Of a DNA stretch of 64,000 nt, positions 17,628 through 26,951 are shown in pieces (the first letter of the stretch is position 1; every line of letters starts with the position of its first letter). The notes under the pieces were generated by a model. That model had not been told where the DNA came from. It saw only the letters and a list, made by a program, of their open reading frames with translations, and made no database searches. Both the position numbers and the translations under genes were made by a program. Location: assembly GCF_900113335.1 (NCBI RefSeq), contig NZ_FOOX01000003.1, forward strand, positions 1 to 64,000, in the 5' to 3' direction. The stretch is from Desulfotruncus arcticus DSM 17038 (GTDB lineage Bacteria; Bacillota; Desulfotomaculia; Desulfotomaculales; Desulfallaceae).

Positions 17628-17781
17628 ATTGTCCTCTCCTCTTCCCCGCAAAATTAGTCGATTTGGGGACTCTTCGCTGAGCTCTGGTTTCAGTAAATAG
17701 AGAAATAACTGAAATAATCATTAAAGAAGACATGGGGGCAAAAACCCAGAACCATGATGTCCATGTTAATGAATGTTGCAA
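17620..17781 (-). CDS. Small symporter accessory membrane protein
   Basis: A 53-residue gene starting with TTG, with AGGAGG eight bases upstream. The first 30 residues hold one hydrophobic helix with tryptophans (TWTSWFWVFAPM), followed by a short basic tail. The last eight bases overlap the putP start, so the two are translationally coupled. Several SSS symporters have a small partner upstream (for example YhdT/DUF997 with PanF, and the 'symporter small accessory protein' families), and this gene has the size and position of one. I do not recognise it by sequence. Confidence 0.65.
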   Translation of the reverse strand: MQHSLTWTSWFWVFAPMSSLMIISVISLFTETRAQRRVPKSTNFAGKRRGQYE

Positions 17782-17805
17782 TTTAACATCCTCCTATCAT
17801 TTATG

Positions 17806-19125
17806 TTAGTTATTGTATCCGTTAGTTTTTTTGTTAATAGCTATTGAATATTTTCTCATACGGTAATATAAACTTTGTCTGCTCACTCCCAAATCACGTG
17901 CAGTACGGGAGATGTTACCTTTGTGTCTCTGGAGAATTCTAATTATTTTACTGCGTTCAATTTCTTCAATCTCTCTTCTTAAAATTTTATTTTTAGCTAT
18001 AGAAGAAGTAGGTACAGGTAATCTATTGGAAACAAAACTTAAATATTGGGGAAAGTGTTCAAGTGCTATTTCCGATTCCGTATCAATGAAATTAATAGCA
18101 CATTCAATAGCATGTTCAAGTTGGCGAATATTGCCAGACCATTCGTAATTTTCAATAACCTCCAGGACTTCTGGTGAAATCGTTTTTACTGGCCGATTTA
18201 ATTTTTGACTTATTTTTTTAATAAAGTGTTTAGTAAGCAGAGGAATATCATCTTTCCTGGCTTGCAATGGAGGTATGGAAATATAGACTACACTGAGCCG
18301 ATAAAAAAGATCGCTGCGAAGTATTCCATTTTCCATCGCTTCAAGCGGTTCAATATTTAAGCTGCTGATAATACGCGGATCTACTGGGATATCTTTAACC
18401 CCACCTACCCTCCGTACGGTTTTCTCCTGAATTACTCTTAATAGTTTTGCCTGAAGGTTTAAGGACATTGAATTAATCTCGTCAAAAAATATTGTCCCTT
18501 GGGATGCCTGTTCAAAAAGACCGGGGCGATTGACAGCTTCAGTAAAAGCACCTTTGACTGTTCCAAAGAGTATACCTTCAAGGAGGTTTTCAGGAATTGC
18601 CGCACAGTTTATAGCGACAAAAGGCTTATCAAACCTTTCACTGGCATTATGGATACTTTGGGCAAATAATTCTTTCCCTGTTCCTGTTTCACCGTGAACA
18701 AGGACTGGTGATGAAGTAAGCGCAGCTTTTTTGGCAATGGATATAACTTCACAAAACTGTTTATTTTTGCCTATAAGATTGCTGAAAATATACTTAGGCT
18801 TGTCCAATTTTAAGGGGGAACTATCGTGAGTCAGTGTAGGAACCTTTTCTTCCCTAAAAAGAACTACGTTAACTAATTTATTCTTCTCAGCTAATTTTAA
18901 GGAATCAGAGAGTAGGATTTCTTTATTTTCTCCGGCTACATGTATCAAATCGCCTTTCGAGTGCGAATCAATGTGTGGAAAAATATCCCTTATGTTTTTA
19001 TCTAAGAGGTGTTCCTTATCTTGTTTTAAGATCCGAGTGGCAGCATTGTTACACCAGATTATGGTGCCTTGATCTTCATACACTGTGATACCTTCAGATA
19101 TAATATCCAATAGCTTTTCAAACAT
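17806..19125 (-). CDS. Sigma-54-interacting activator with altered GAFTGA loop
   Basis: A 439-residue PAS (about 1-80) / AAA+ (about 110-350) / Fis-HTH protein. Walker A is GETGTGKE and Walker B is GTIFFDEINSM. The loop that touches sigma-54 reads GAFTEA instead of GAFTGA. The C-terminal helix-turn-helix is LGVSRQSLYYRMRKYS. The ATG at 19125 has GGAGGTG upstream. It is a paralogue of the protein encoded at 19385-21097, with the same LFGTVKGA(F/Y)T and RPGLFEQA phrases. It precedes the putP unit by 24 bases on the same strand, so the two are probably cotranscribed and it may control transport. Confidence 0.88.
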   Translation of the reverse strand: MFEKLLDIISEGITVYEDQGTIIWCNNAATRILKQDKEHLLDKNIRDIFPHIDSHSKGDLIHVAGENKEILLSDSLKLAEKNKLVNVVLFREEKVPTLTHDSSPLKLDKPKYIFSNLIGKNKQFCEVISIAKKAALTSSPVLVHGETGTGKELFAQSIHNASERFDKPFVAINCAAIPENLLEGILFGTVKGAFTEAVNRPGLFEQASQGTIFFDEINSMSLNLQAKLLRVIQEKTVRRVGGVKDIPVDPRIISSLNIEPLEAMENGILRSDLFYRLSVVYISIPPLQARKDDIPLLTKHFIKKISQKLNRPVKTISPEVLEVIENYEWSGNIRQLEHAIECAINFIDTESEIALEHFPQYLSFVSNRLPVPTSSIAKNKILRREIEEIERSKIIRILQRHKGNISRTARDLGVSRQSLYYRMRKYSIAINKKTNGYNN

Positions 19126-19384
19126 TTTCACACCTCCTTTGTAAATATAATCAAAAGATAGAATTATCTAAATGGTCTATATTTTTAACGCAATAATTAT
19201 GCCAAAAAAGCAAGGTGCATTCATCTCCTTTTAAATATATGATTCGTCAAAATTCGAGCTTAAAAGTGCAAAAAAAATAATGCTTTTAACGGCAAAAATA
19301 AATTGCAATGTAAAAAAATTGGACAGTAAAAAGAAAAAAAATAATCTTAATCGATAATGGTTAAATAATTATTACTTATGCATT

Positions 19385-21097
19385 TTACTTTATATCATAT
19401 TTACGGATTCGATATTGAAGGCTTTGTCTTTTAATATCTAATTTACGGGCTGTTCGGGAAATATTCCATTTGTTTTTCTCCAATACATGTGATATTACAA
19501 CGCGCTCTAGTTTTGATAAAGTTTCTGCTAGCGGTTCATCTTGTAATGGAATTGTAATATTTATGGTATTATCCGAAATACCATCGGTTGTACGTTTTAT
19601 ATGAGGAGGGAAATGTTTTGGCAGAAGAACGGTCTCTTCATCTTTAATTAAATTCATAGCCGACTCAATTGCATGTTGTAATTCACGCACATTTCCAGGC
19701 CAGGAATAGTTTATTAAAAGGTTCATGCTTTCTTCAGATATTCGCATAATATTCTTGCATAGTAAATTATTGTATTTTTTTATAAAAGCATCTGTCAATA
19801 AGGGTATATCTTCCTTTCTTTCACTTAATAAAGGAATCTCAAGATAGACAGCACTCAATCTATAGTATAGATCTTCACGCAGTTGTTTTTCTTTGATAGC
19901 TATAGCGGGTTCAACATTGATGTTGCTTATAATGCGTACATCTACAGGATTTTCATGAATATCACCTAATCGTCTATTCATTCCTTCCTGCAAAACCCTT
20001 AATATTTTTGCCTGTAACCCAATACTCATTGAATTTATTTCATCTAAAAGTAGAGTACCTCTATTGGCTTGCTCAAATAATCCAGGTCTATCAACGGCTC
20101 CAGTATAGGCACCTTTGACTGTGCCAAAAAGAATTCCCTCTAATAGATTTTCAGGAATGGCAGCACAATTTATAGCGATAAATGGATTGTTTGCTCTTGG
20201 GCTGGCATTATGAATACTTTGGGCAAAAAGTTCCTTTCCTGTACCTGTTTTGCCATAGATTAAAACATGGGAACTACTTCTGGCTGCTCTTTTTGCCCAT
20301 TTTATAGTTTGCTTTATGGAGTAGCTTGCCCCAATAATATCATCAAAAGAATATTTGGTAGTTTTGCTACTCTTTTTTAAATGACTGTTATTATTAAATA
20401 ATTGTCCTTGAAGTTCAACTATTTTATCTGAGAGTTCTTTAATTTTAGAGTAATCCTTCATAATTGAGACTGCGCCAATTACTTTATTGTTTTTAAATAA
20501 AGGAAAAGTACTGCACATTATGCTTAAATTTTTACCGCTAATAGTCGTGTAATTTTGGTAACGGTCAAGGATAGGTTTGCGTTGTCTAATCGCCTGAAGA
20601 AGAAAACTTTTGCTTTCTGATAAATTATAAATGCTAGTTAAGTGTTTTCCTAAAACTTGTTCCTTTAATAAACCATCAAGTCGCTGGAGGGCATCATTAT
20701 ACTCTATTATTCTGCCCTGTTCGTCTACAACTAAAAAGGCATCATCAATTGAATTAATAATAGTAGTTAAAATATCCATATTAAATTGAGATTCCGGTTC
20801 TAAAAAAAGCATGAATCGGGCATCTGTTTTATTTAATTCAATAAAGCTAATTTTAACCCTGACACCTTTCGGTGAATCTACAATCGCCTGTATAAGGTTA
20901 TCCTGAACAAAAAACTGTTGGCATAACTCTTTTAATGGCTTCCCTAATGCCCTAACTTTGGAAGTAACTAGCAATTCCTGTGCTTTTTGGTTTATATCAA
21001 TAATATGGTAATCTTTGTCAAGAATTATAACTCCTTGAGGAAGGCTATTAAATATTTCAATTATAAGTTCACTTGAAATACCTTTGTTTTTACTCAT
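19385..21097 (-). CDS. Sigma-54-dependent activator with two PAS domains
   Basis: A 570-residue protein: PAS domains at about 8-100 and 110-225, AAA+ at about 255-490, and a Fis-type HTH at the end (LDIKRQSLQYRIRKYD). Walker A is GKTGTGKE, the sigma-54 loop is GAYTGA, and Walker B is GTLLLDEINSM. This resembles RocR-type activators. It is divergent from the mop operon, with the palindrome GGTTGGC-N6-GCCAACC and a sigma-54 promoter in the space between. That makes it the likely activator of mop and, through the duplicated site, of the hcn-like operon. The ligand sensed by the PAS domains is unknown. Confidence 0.9.
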   Translation of the reverse strand: MSKNKGISSELIIEIFNSLPQGVIILDKDYHIIDINQKAQELLVTSKVRALGKPLKELCQQFFVQDNLIQAIVDSPKGVRVKISFIELNKTDARFMLFLEPESQFNMDILTTIINSIDDAFLVVDEQGRIIEYNDALQRLDGLLKEQVLGKHLTSIYNLSESKSFLLQAIRQRKPILDRYQNYTTISGKNLSIMCSTFPLFKNNKVIGAVSIMKDYSKIKELSDKIVELQGQLFNNNSHLKKSSKTTKYSFDDIIGASYSIKQTIKWAKRAARSSSHVLIYGKTGTGKELFAQSIHNASPRANNPFIAINCAAIPENLLEGILFGTVKGAYTGAVDRPGLFEQANRGTLLLDEINSMSIGLQAKILRVLQEGMNRRLGDIHENPVDVRIISNINVEPAIAIKEKQLREDLYYRLSAVYLEIPLLSERKEDIPLLTDAFIKKYNNLLCKNIMRISEESMNLLINYSWPGNVRELQHAIESAMNLIKDEETVLLPKHFPPHIKRTTDGISDNTINITIPLQDEPLAETLSKLERVVISHVLEKNKWNISRTARKLDIKRQSLQYRIRKYDIK

Positions 21098-21206
21098 TTA
21101 AAAATTGTTCTCCTTCCTTCGCTTTGTAATAGATATTATCGTATTTTTACTTTTTTGAAAATATAAAAATCAAGTATTCAATCCAGTATGAATTAATTCA
21201 ACACTG

Positions 21207-21377
21207 GTGTACTATCTCGTGATGTCAGGGTTGGCTACAGTGCCAACCTATTTTGCATTCATAATCTTTTACATATGCAATTTGATTTTGCAGTTTCGAA
21301 GTTACTTAAATAATAATAAAAATTATGTCGAATTCTACTGGGTTTTATTGCTTAAGAAATTTGGCATGGGAATTGCA
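21207..21377 (+). promoter_or_regulatory. Sigma-54 promoter with upstream activator palindrome (mop operon)
   Basis: TGGCATGGGAATTGCA (21362-21377) fits the sigma-54 -24/-12 consensus. The palindrome GGTTGGC-TACAGT-GCCAACC sits at 21229-21248, 114 bases upstream, the usual distance for an enhancer site. A second pair, TTGCAT/ATGCAA, lies near 21262-21288. The whole stretch is repeated at 27989-28159 in the same register with no gap. Confidence 0.9.
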
Positions 21378-21466
21378 CGAGGTTCTCTTAATTAAGAAGG
21401 AGTTAAACAAGTATATAGATAATTGGAATAGTTTTGAAAAAATAATTGCATAATGGAGGTTTTTTA

Positions 21467-24388
21467 ATGAAGCTCAGTAAAATCTGGTTAAACATCAATG
21501 GCGCGGACCGCATGGTTGTTTGTAATCCGGAAAAAGATTCTCTTGCCGAAGTGCTGCGCCGTATTGGACTGACAAGCGTCAAGGTTGGCTGTGGAACAGG
21601 AGTATGCGGATCATGCTCAGTCATACTTAACGGCAAGGTCATTCGCTCATGTACAAAGAAACTTAAGGCCGTGGAAGAGTACAGTAAAATTATTACACTT
21701 GAGGGTATTGGCACCCCCGGTAATTTACATCCTTTGCAGGTGGCTTGGATGAACTATGGAGCTATTCAATGTGGCTTCTGTACTCCCGGTTTTATTGTTT
21801 CCGCTTATGCCCTGCTTTTAGAAAACAATAATCCTACTCGGGAAGAAGTAAGGGATTGGTTTCAAAAGCATCGTAACGTCTGCCGTTGTACAGGCTACAA
21901 ACAGCTTGTTGACGCTGTGATAGCAGCAGCTAAGGTTGTCCGGGGAGAGGCTAAGATTGAAGATATTACCTTCCAGCCTTCCAAAGATGGCGGGTGTTAC
22001 GGGAAACCTTTGGTCCGGCCTTCTGCTCTGGCCAAGGTTACTGGTCTTGCCGATTATGGAGATGATATAGAACTTAAAATGCCTGCCGAAACCCTACATG
22101 CAGCCATTGTCCAGCCCAGGGTTGCCCACCATGCTAAAATTCTCAAGATTGACACCTCGGAAGCGGAAAAAATGCCGGGTGTAGTGAAGGTTATCACTTA
22201 TAAGGATATTAAAGAAAATGGTGGAACAAATCAGATGGCGGAGGCAAACTTGCATGAACGCAGTACGGTAACTCTGCCCAGCCGTAAAATTCTTTGTGAA
22301 GATAAAATATTCCGTTATGGTGATGTTGTTGCCCTGGCTATTGCCGATACCCAGGACCATGCCCGTGCTGCAGCCGCCAAAGTAAAAGTAGAAATTGAGC
22401 AGCTTCCTGAATATCTTAACTACTTGGATGCCGTTATGCCGGATGCCATCCGGGTACATGACGATACCCCCAACCTATTCTGCCAGCAACCGGTTTTAAA
22501 AGGTGCAGCCCTTGATGATGCTTCAAAAGTAGCAGATATCATTGATAATTCCGCCTATTCCGCTGAGGGAAGTTTCTATTCTACCCGGGAACCGCATCTT
22601 TCTATTGAAGGATGTACTGTCCAAGCCTATTTTGACGAAGATGATTTTCTAACCATTCATTGCAAGTCCCAGGGACTTTACACTTCAATCAGCCGGATCG
22701 GCAATTCTATCGGCGTTCCCCGGGAAAAGCTGCGCATTGTGCAAAACTTCACCGGAGCCAGTTTCGGTTGGTCTACCAATGCCGGAGATCTCTGTCTGGT
22801 TGGTGCTGCCGCCGTTGCAGTTAAGGGACCTGTTGCCCTGTCTCTCACTTACGAAGAGCATCAGCACTTTAGCGGGAAGCGCTGCCCATGCCACTCAAAT
22901 GGACGAGTAGCCTGTGATGAAAACGGCAAAATTACCGCTGCCGAATTTGACTTTGGTATGGACCACGGTGCCTATTCCTGGGGCGGCGACCACGTAATCG
23001 AGAAACAAGTGCGCTTCACTTTCTTCCCTTATTATCTACCTCATGTGGCAGGCCTCACCCGGGCCGCCAATACTAACCACACTTTCGGGACCGCATACCG
23101 CAGCTATGGCTCGCCTCAGGCCTACACTTTATCTGAGGCCCTTATGGACATGCTGGCGGAGAAAGCGGGCATTGATCCCTTTGAGTTCAGGTGGAGAAAT
23201 ATTGCCAGAGAAGGGCAAACAAATATCAACAGCCATCCTTTCAAAGAATACCCTATGGAAGAAATGATGAATATCATGCGTCCTTATTATGAAAAAGCCG
23301 TTACCGAAGCTAAAGCTGCTGATACTCCGGAAAAAAAGAGAGGAGTGGGGATTGCCTGGGGTGGCTTTAATGTTACCGAAGGTGGCACCGACCAGTGTAC
23401 CATTACCCTGGAACTGGCTCCTGACAACATGATTGTTAAATACGATACCTGGCAGGAAATGGGCCAGGGCGGCGATGTCGGCTCTTTGATGGTAACTCTG
23501 GAAGCATTGAAGCCCATGGGTGTAACTCCTGAGCGCATAAGGCTTGCCCAGAACGACTCCAAAATTTGTCCCGACAGCGGTATGTCCGCTGCCAGCCGTT
23601 CCCACTATATGAACGGCAACGCTACTAAGTTGGCAGCTGAGAAGCTGATGGATGCCATGCGAAAAGACGACGGTACGTATAGAACTTATGACGAAATGGT
23701 GACCGAAGGCATCGAAACCAGATATGAGGCTAAATATTCGTGTACCGCTACTCCCGGGATTACCCGCTTAAATCCCAATACAGGAATAGGTGATCCAACC
23801 CCTGCTTATACCTATGTATTGAACCTGGCAGAGGTAGAGGTAGATACCGCAACCGGTAAGACGAAAGTGCTTCGCTTTGTCTGCGTGTATGACGTAGGGA
23901 AAATAGGCAATATTGATGCTGTTAACGGCCAGGCTTATGGGGGTATTTCCCACAGTATCGGTTTTGCGCTCAGTGAAGATTACAGCGACGTGAAGAAGCA
24001 CACAAATATTGCATCCAGCGGTGTTCCTTATATTAAGGACATTCCGGATGAAATAATTCTTATTCCACATGAAACTTACCGTAACGACGGGCCTTTTGGT
24101 TCCTCCGGAGCTTCTGAAGCCTTCCAGTCCTCCGGTCATATTGCTGTATTAAATGCTATTTACAACGCATGCGGGGTACGTATCTATGAGATGCCGGCCA
24201 AACCGGAAAAAGTAAAGGCTGGTCTGGATATTCTGGCCGCAGGTGGGAAGATCGAGCCTCCGAAGAAGTATTTTCTTGGTTCCGATTTATATGAAGAGCT
24301 GGAAAACATAAAGACTAATCCCGTGGCCTTCCGCGGTGATGATATGTTTAATGCTTTGGGTGACTCCCCGGACGAAAGATTCTATTAA
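21467..24388 (+). CDS. Mop-type molybdenum hydroxylase (aldehyde oxidoreductase family), fused subunits
   Basis: A 973-residue single-chain xanthine-oxidase-family enzyme that hydroxylates an aldehyde or N-heterocycle with water. The first plant-type [2Fe-2S] cluster is held by C42, C47, C50 and C62; the second by C102, C105, C139 and C141, as in Desulfovibrio gigas Mop. The molybdenum part follows from about 195, with the pterin-binding GASFGW and AYRSYGSPQA segments and the end motif FGSSGASEAFQSSGH, where the catalytic glutamate sits. There is no FAD domain, so electrons leave through the clusters. GGAGG lies eight bases before the ATG. It heads a sigma-54 operon with the two redox genes and the cofactor gene downstream. 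Confidence 0.88.
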   Translation: MKLSKIWLNINGADRMVVCNPEKDSLAEVLRRIGLTSVKVGCGTGVCGSCSVILNGKVIRSCTKKLKAVEEYSKIITLEGIGTPGNLHPLQVAWMNYGAIQCGFCTPGFIVSAYALLLENNNPTREEVRDWFQKHRNVCRCTGYKQLVDAVIAAAKVVRGEAKIEDITFQPSKDGGCYGKPLVRPSALAKVTGLADYGDDIELKMPAETLHAAIVQPRVAHHAKILKIDTSEAEKMPGVVKVITYKDIKENGGTNQMAEANLHERSTVTLPSRKILCEDKIFRYGDVVALAIADTQDHARAAAAKVKVEIEQLPEYLNYLDAVMPDAIRVHDDTPNLFCQQPVLKGAALDDASKVADIIDNSAYSAEGSFYSTREPHLSIEGCTVQAYFDEDDFLTIHCKSQGLYTSISRIGNSIGVPREKLRIVQNFTGASFGWSTNAGDLCLVGAAAVAVKGPVALSLTYEEHQHFSGKRCPCHSNGRVACDENGKITAAEFDFGMDHGAYSWGGDHVIEKQVRFTFFPYYLPHVAGLTRAANTNHTFGTAYRSYGSPQAYTLSEALMDMLAEKAGIDPFEFRWRNIAREGQTNINSHPFKEYPMEEMMNIMRPYYEKAVTEAKAADTPEKKRGVGIAWGGFNVTEGGTDQCTITLELAPDNMIVKYDTWQEMGQGGDVGSLMVTLEALKPMGVTPERIRLAQNDSKICPDSGMSAASRSHYMNGNATKLAAEKLMDAMRKDDGTYRTYDEMVTEGIETRYEAKYSCTATPGITRLNPNTGIGDPTPAYTYVLNLAEVEVDTATGKTKVLRFVCVYDVGKIGNIDAVNGQAYGGISHSIGFALSEDYSDVKKHTNIASSGVPYIKDIPDEIILIPHETYRNDGPFGSSGASEAFQSSGHIAVLNAIYNACGVRIYEMPAKPEKVKAGLDILAAGGKIEPPKKYFLGSDLYEELENIKTNPVAFRGDDMFNALGDSPDERFY

Positions 24389-24433
24389 TCTAACAAAGGT
24401 TATCTAACAAAGGTTTGTCATAGTTAATAATTC

Positions 24434-24469
24434 GTGCCCGGATTGGATCTACTGGCGCAATCCGGGCGC
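24434..24469 (+). repeat. Intercistronic hairpin between mop and the dicluster protein
   Basis: GCCCGGATTG (24436-24445) and CAATCCGGGC (24458-24467) form a perfect 10 bp stem with a 12-base loop, extended by two more pairs. It covers the GTG that could start the next gene, which argues for the ATG at 24491. TCTAACAAAGGTT occurs twice just upstream (24390-24420). The hairpin may stabilise the mop message or lower downstream expression. Confidence 0.6.
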
Positions 24470-24490
24470 AATAATCTGGAGAAAACCCTT

Positions 24491-26728
24491 ATGGAAAAAG
24501 AAAGAAAGATCATTACCACTTGTTTGAAAGATGAACCGGCTTTTTGCACTACTGTATGTCCTTTTTATTTGGATGTAAGAGATTTTATGGGAAAAATGCA
24601 GCGTGGTGGCTTTAATGCTGCCTTCAGACTCTACCATAACGCGGTGGGATTTCCGGGCATTGTCTCTCAACTGTGTAACGAACCCTGTAAAAATGTCTGT
24701 CTCAGACGGGAAAAGGGCGGAGCGGTATCCATGAGGCTTTTGGAAAAGGCCAGCATGGACTATGCTAATAGAATTAATCCCAACTGCTATAACATGCCGC
24801 TAAAAAATAAAAAAATAGCTATTATTGGTGCCGGTATCAGCGGCTTAGCCTGTGCCCTGCGTCTCAGCGCCAAAAAATATCAAGTGACAGTTTTTGAAAA
24901 AACCGACCGACTTGGTGGACACCTGTGGAATATTCTCCCCTCTGAGGTTTTTCTTAGTGACATTCATAGGCAATTTATGTATGAAGAATATAAACTATGC
25001 TTGAATACGGAAATTACAAATCTAGACAAACTAGAATTTGATGCCATATATGTCGCCACAGGAGCCGGTGGGACTGATTTCAATCTTAAACGGGATGAAA
25101 GTGGAGCCTTTGCAAGCATCAAGCCTGGCGTTTTTTTAGGTGGTTCGCTTATGGGAAGGAACAGTACACAGGCTATCGCCGATGGACTCCATGTGGTGAA
25201 TGCTATTGAAAGATATATTAAAACCGAAGGTATGAACGCTCCGGAAGAAAACCATAGTACGCGCCTGCATTTGCATTCGGACCGTCTTGCCTATCTGCAA
25301 CCGGTATTACCTTCAAACGGGAATTCCTATACCCGGGAAGAGGCTTTGCAAGAAGCAAACCGCTGCGTGAAATGCACTTGTGATGAATGTATAAAACAAT
25401 GTGATTTAATGAGAATTTATAGAAAATATCCCAAAATAATTGCAGATCAGGTAGAGGCTACTATAAACCCTGGTACTTTGGCAGGAAACGGTACCATTGC
25501 TACCCGTTTTATCTCTACCTGTAATCATTGCGGACTTTGTAAGGAGGTGTGTCCCCAGGGTATTGACGTGGGAGATTTTCTGCTGCAAAGTCACCGGGCC
25601 ATGCGGCAAAAGGGTGCTATGCCCTGGGCTTTTCATGACTTCTGGTTGCGGGATATGGAATATGCCAACGGGGAAGCGGCGGGACTTTGCCGGCTTCCTG
25701 AAGTGTGTAAAAAAAGCCGATATGTTTTTTTCCCCGGCTGTCAATTGGGAGCCTCGGACACGCGGTATGTTACAGAGAGTTACCGTTTTTTGCGGGCTCA
25801 TTATCCCGATACGGCATTAATCCTGGGATGCTGCGGCGCTCCTGCAGATTGGGCGGGGGATGAGCCACTTCATGGGAAAGTGATGACTAAGCGGCGAGAG
25901 GAATGGATTTCTCTCGGAAAACCAACTGCTGTCTTTGCCTGTCCTGCTTGCAAGCAAATGTTCCAAAAATATCTCCCTGAAATTGAAAGCGTGTTTCTTT
26001 ATGACTTGATATTAAAATGGGGAAGTACCCCATCCAAAGATGCTGCAGGTGAAATTGTTTCAGTTTTTGACCCCTGTTCCAGCCGGGACGAGCCGAAACT
26101 TCAGCAGGCCGTACGGGAACTGTTAAAACAAGCCGGTTTTAGTCTTCAACCACTTGCCTATGAAGGAAAGTACGCCCGGTGCTGCAGTTGGGGTGGCCAG
26201 GTTTCGGTTGCCGGTCCTTCCTTTGCCCGGGAGGTAGTAAAAGCAAGAATTGCAGAAAACCAAAATCCCTATATTGCTTATTGTGTCAATTGCCGAGACA
26301 TTTTTTCGGCAGCGGGTAAGCATTGCTATCATATTCTTGATGTATTATTTAACCTAAACGGTCTCCGGCGTACCCCCCCTACCTTTACAGAACGCAGAAA
26401 CAACAGAAGCATACTTAAACGCAAGCTGCTGGAGGAATTTTGGAATGAAAAGGACGTAAAGGAGCCAATGGCGCATAAAATTAAACTGTATATTTCCCCG
26501 GAGTTAAAGCAAAAACTGCATGATGAAATGATTTTGGAAACCGAAGTTCAAACTGTGGTTGAGTATTGTGAAAGCTCCGGCAAGAAAATTGTTAATATGG
26601 ACAACAGCTCTTTTACCGGACATCTGGTGATTGGCTACATGACCTATTGGGTAGAATACCGCGAGGCCGAGGGCGGGTTTTTGCTACTCAATGCTTACAG
26701 TCATCGGATGACGATAGAGGAGGCATAA
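24491..26728 (+). CDS. Pyridine nucleotide-disulfide oxidoreductase / dicluster-binding protein
   Basis: A 745-residue redox protein made of several parts. An N-terminal GltD-like cysteine segment has CTTVCPF and LCNEPCKNVCLRREKGG. An FAD/NAD Rossmann fold has IAIIGAGISGLACALRLSAK. Next come a further cysteine-rich segment (CVKCTCDECIKQC), one ferredoxin motif (CNHCGLCKEVCPQG), two CCG-type heterodisulfide-reductase segments (LILGCCGAPADW and ARCCSWGGQ), and an unrelated tail of about 90 residues. It should pass electrons between the molybdenum hydroxylase and another carrier. The ATG at 24491 has TGGAGA upstream; a GTG at 24434 is in a hairpin. The same trio (mop, this, and the next small gene) occurs near DVU1557-1559 in Desulfovibrio, from memory. 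Confidence 0.85.
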   Translation: MEKERKIITTCLKDEPAFCTTVCPFYLDVRDFMGKMQRGGFNAAFRLYHNAVGFPGIVSQLCNEPCKNVCLRREKGGAVSMRLLEKASMDYANRINPNCYNMPLKNKKIAIIGAGISGLACALRLSAKKYQVTVFEKTDRLGGHLWNILPSEVFLSDIHRQFMYEEYKLCLNTEITNLDKLEFDAIYVATGAGGTDFNLKRDESGAFASIKPGVFLGGSLMGRNSTQAIADGLHVVNAIERYIKTEGMNAPEENHSTRLHLHSDRLAYLQPVLPSNGNSYTREEALQEANRCVKCTCDECIKQCDLMRIYRKYPKIIADQVEATINPGTLAGNGTIATRFISTCNHCGLCKEVCPQGIDVGDFLLQSHRAMRQKGAMPWAFHDFWLRDMEYANGEAAGLCRLPEVCKKSRYVFFPGCQLGASDTRYVTESYRFLRAHYPDTALILGCCGAPADWAGDEPLHGKVMTKRREEWISLGKPTAVFACPACKQMFQKYLPEIESVFLYDLILKWGSTPSKDAAGEIVSVFDPCSSRDEPKLQQAVRELLKQAGFSLQPLAYEGKYARCCSWGGQVSVAGPSFAREVVKARIAENQNPYIAYCVNCRDIFSAAGKHCYHILDVLFNLNGLRRTPPTFTERRNNRSILKRKLLEEFWNEKDVKEPMAHKIKLYISPELKQKLHDEMILETEVQTVVEYCESSGKKIVNMDNSSFTGHLVIGYMTYWVEYREAEGGFLLLNAYSHRMTIEEA

Positions 26729-26733
26729 ATAGG

Positions 26734-26928
26734 ATGACAGAAAAGAAAACACTCATTTGTTATCAATGCAAAGTGGAACTTGAGATGGCAAAAACCTGTT
26801 TTGAATATTTAGGCCTCAGCTTTCATACCAATGTGCTTAAATGTCCGAAATGCGGCCTGGTGTTCATACCGGAGGATTTGGCAAAAGGACGGATGGCTGA
26901 AGTGGAAAAGCAATTAGAAGATAAGTAA
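26734..26928 (+). CDS. Small zinc-ribbon-like redox protein (DVU_1557 family)
   Basis: A 64-residue protein with two CxxC pairs, CYQC near residue 9 and CPKCG near 37, which should bind zinc or iron. It matches the short DVU_1557-type redox proteins that follow the dicluster protein in molybdenum hydroxylase operons. The ATG at 26734 has GAGGAGG ten bases upstream, within the end of the previous gene. An upstream frame from 26647 only overlaps that gene. Confidence 0.8.
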   Translation: MTEKKTLICYQCKVELEMAKTCFEYLGLSFHTNVLKCPKCGLVFIPEDLAKGRMAEVEKQLEDK

Positions 26929-26951
26929 TGACATAAAGGAGTCCTAATTGT

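Noticed and set aside
21262..21290. TTGCAT...ATGCAA and TGCAA...TTGCA repeats below the enhancer palindrome as a further operator
   Set aside because: They are conserved in both copies of the module, but so is everything around them, so no separate constraint can be claimed.
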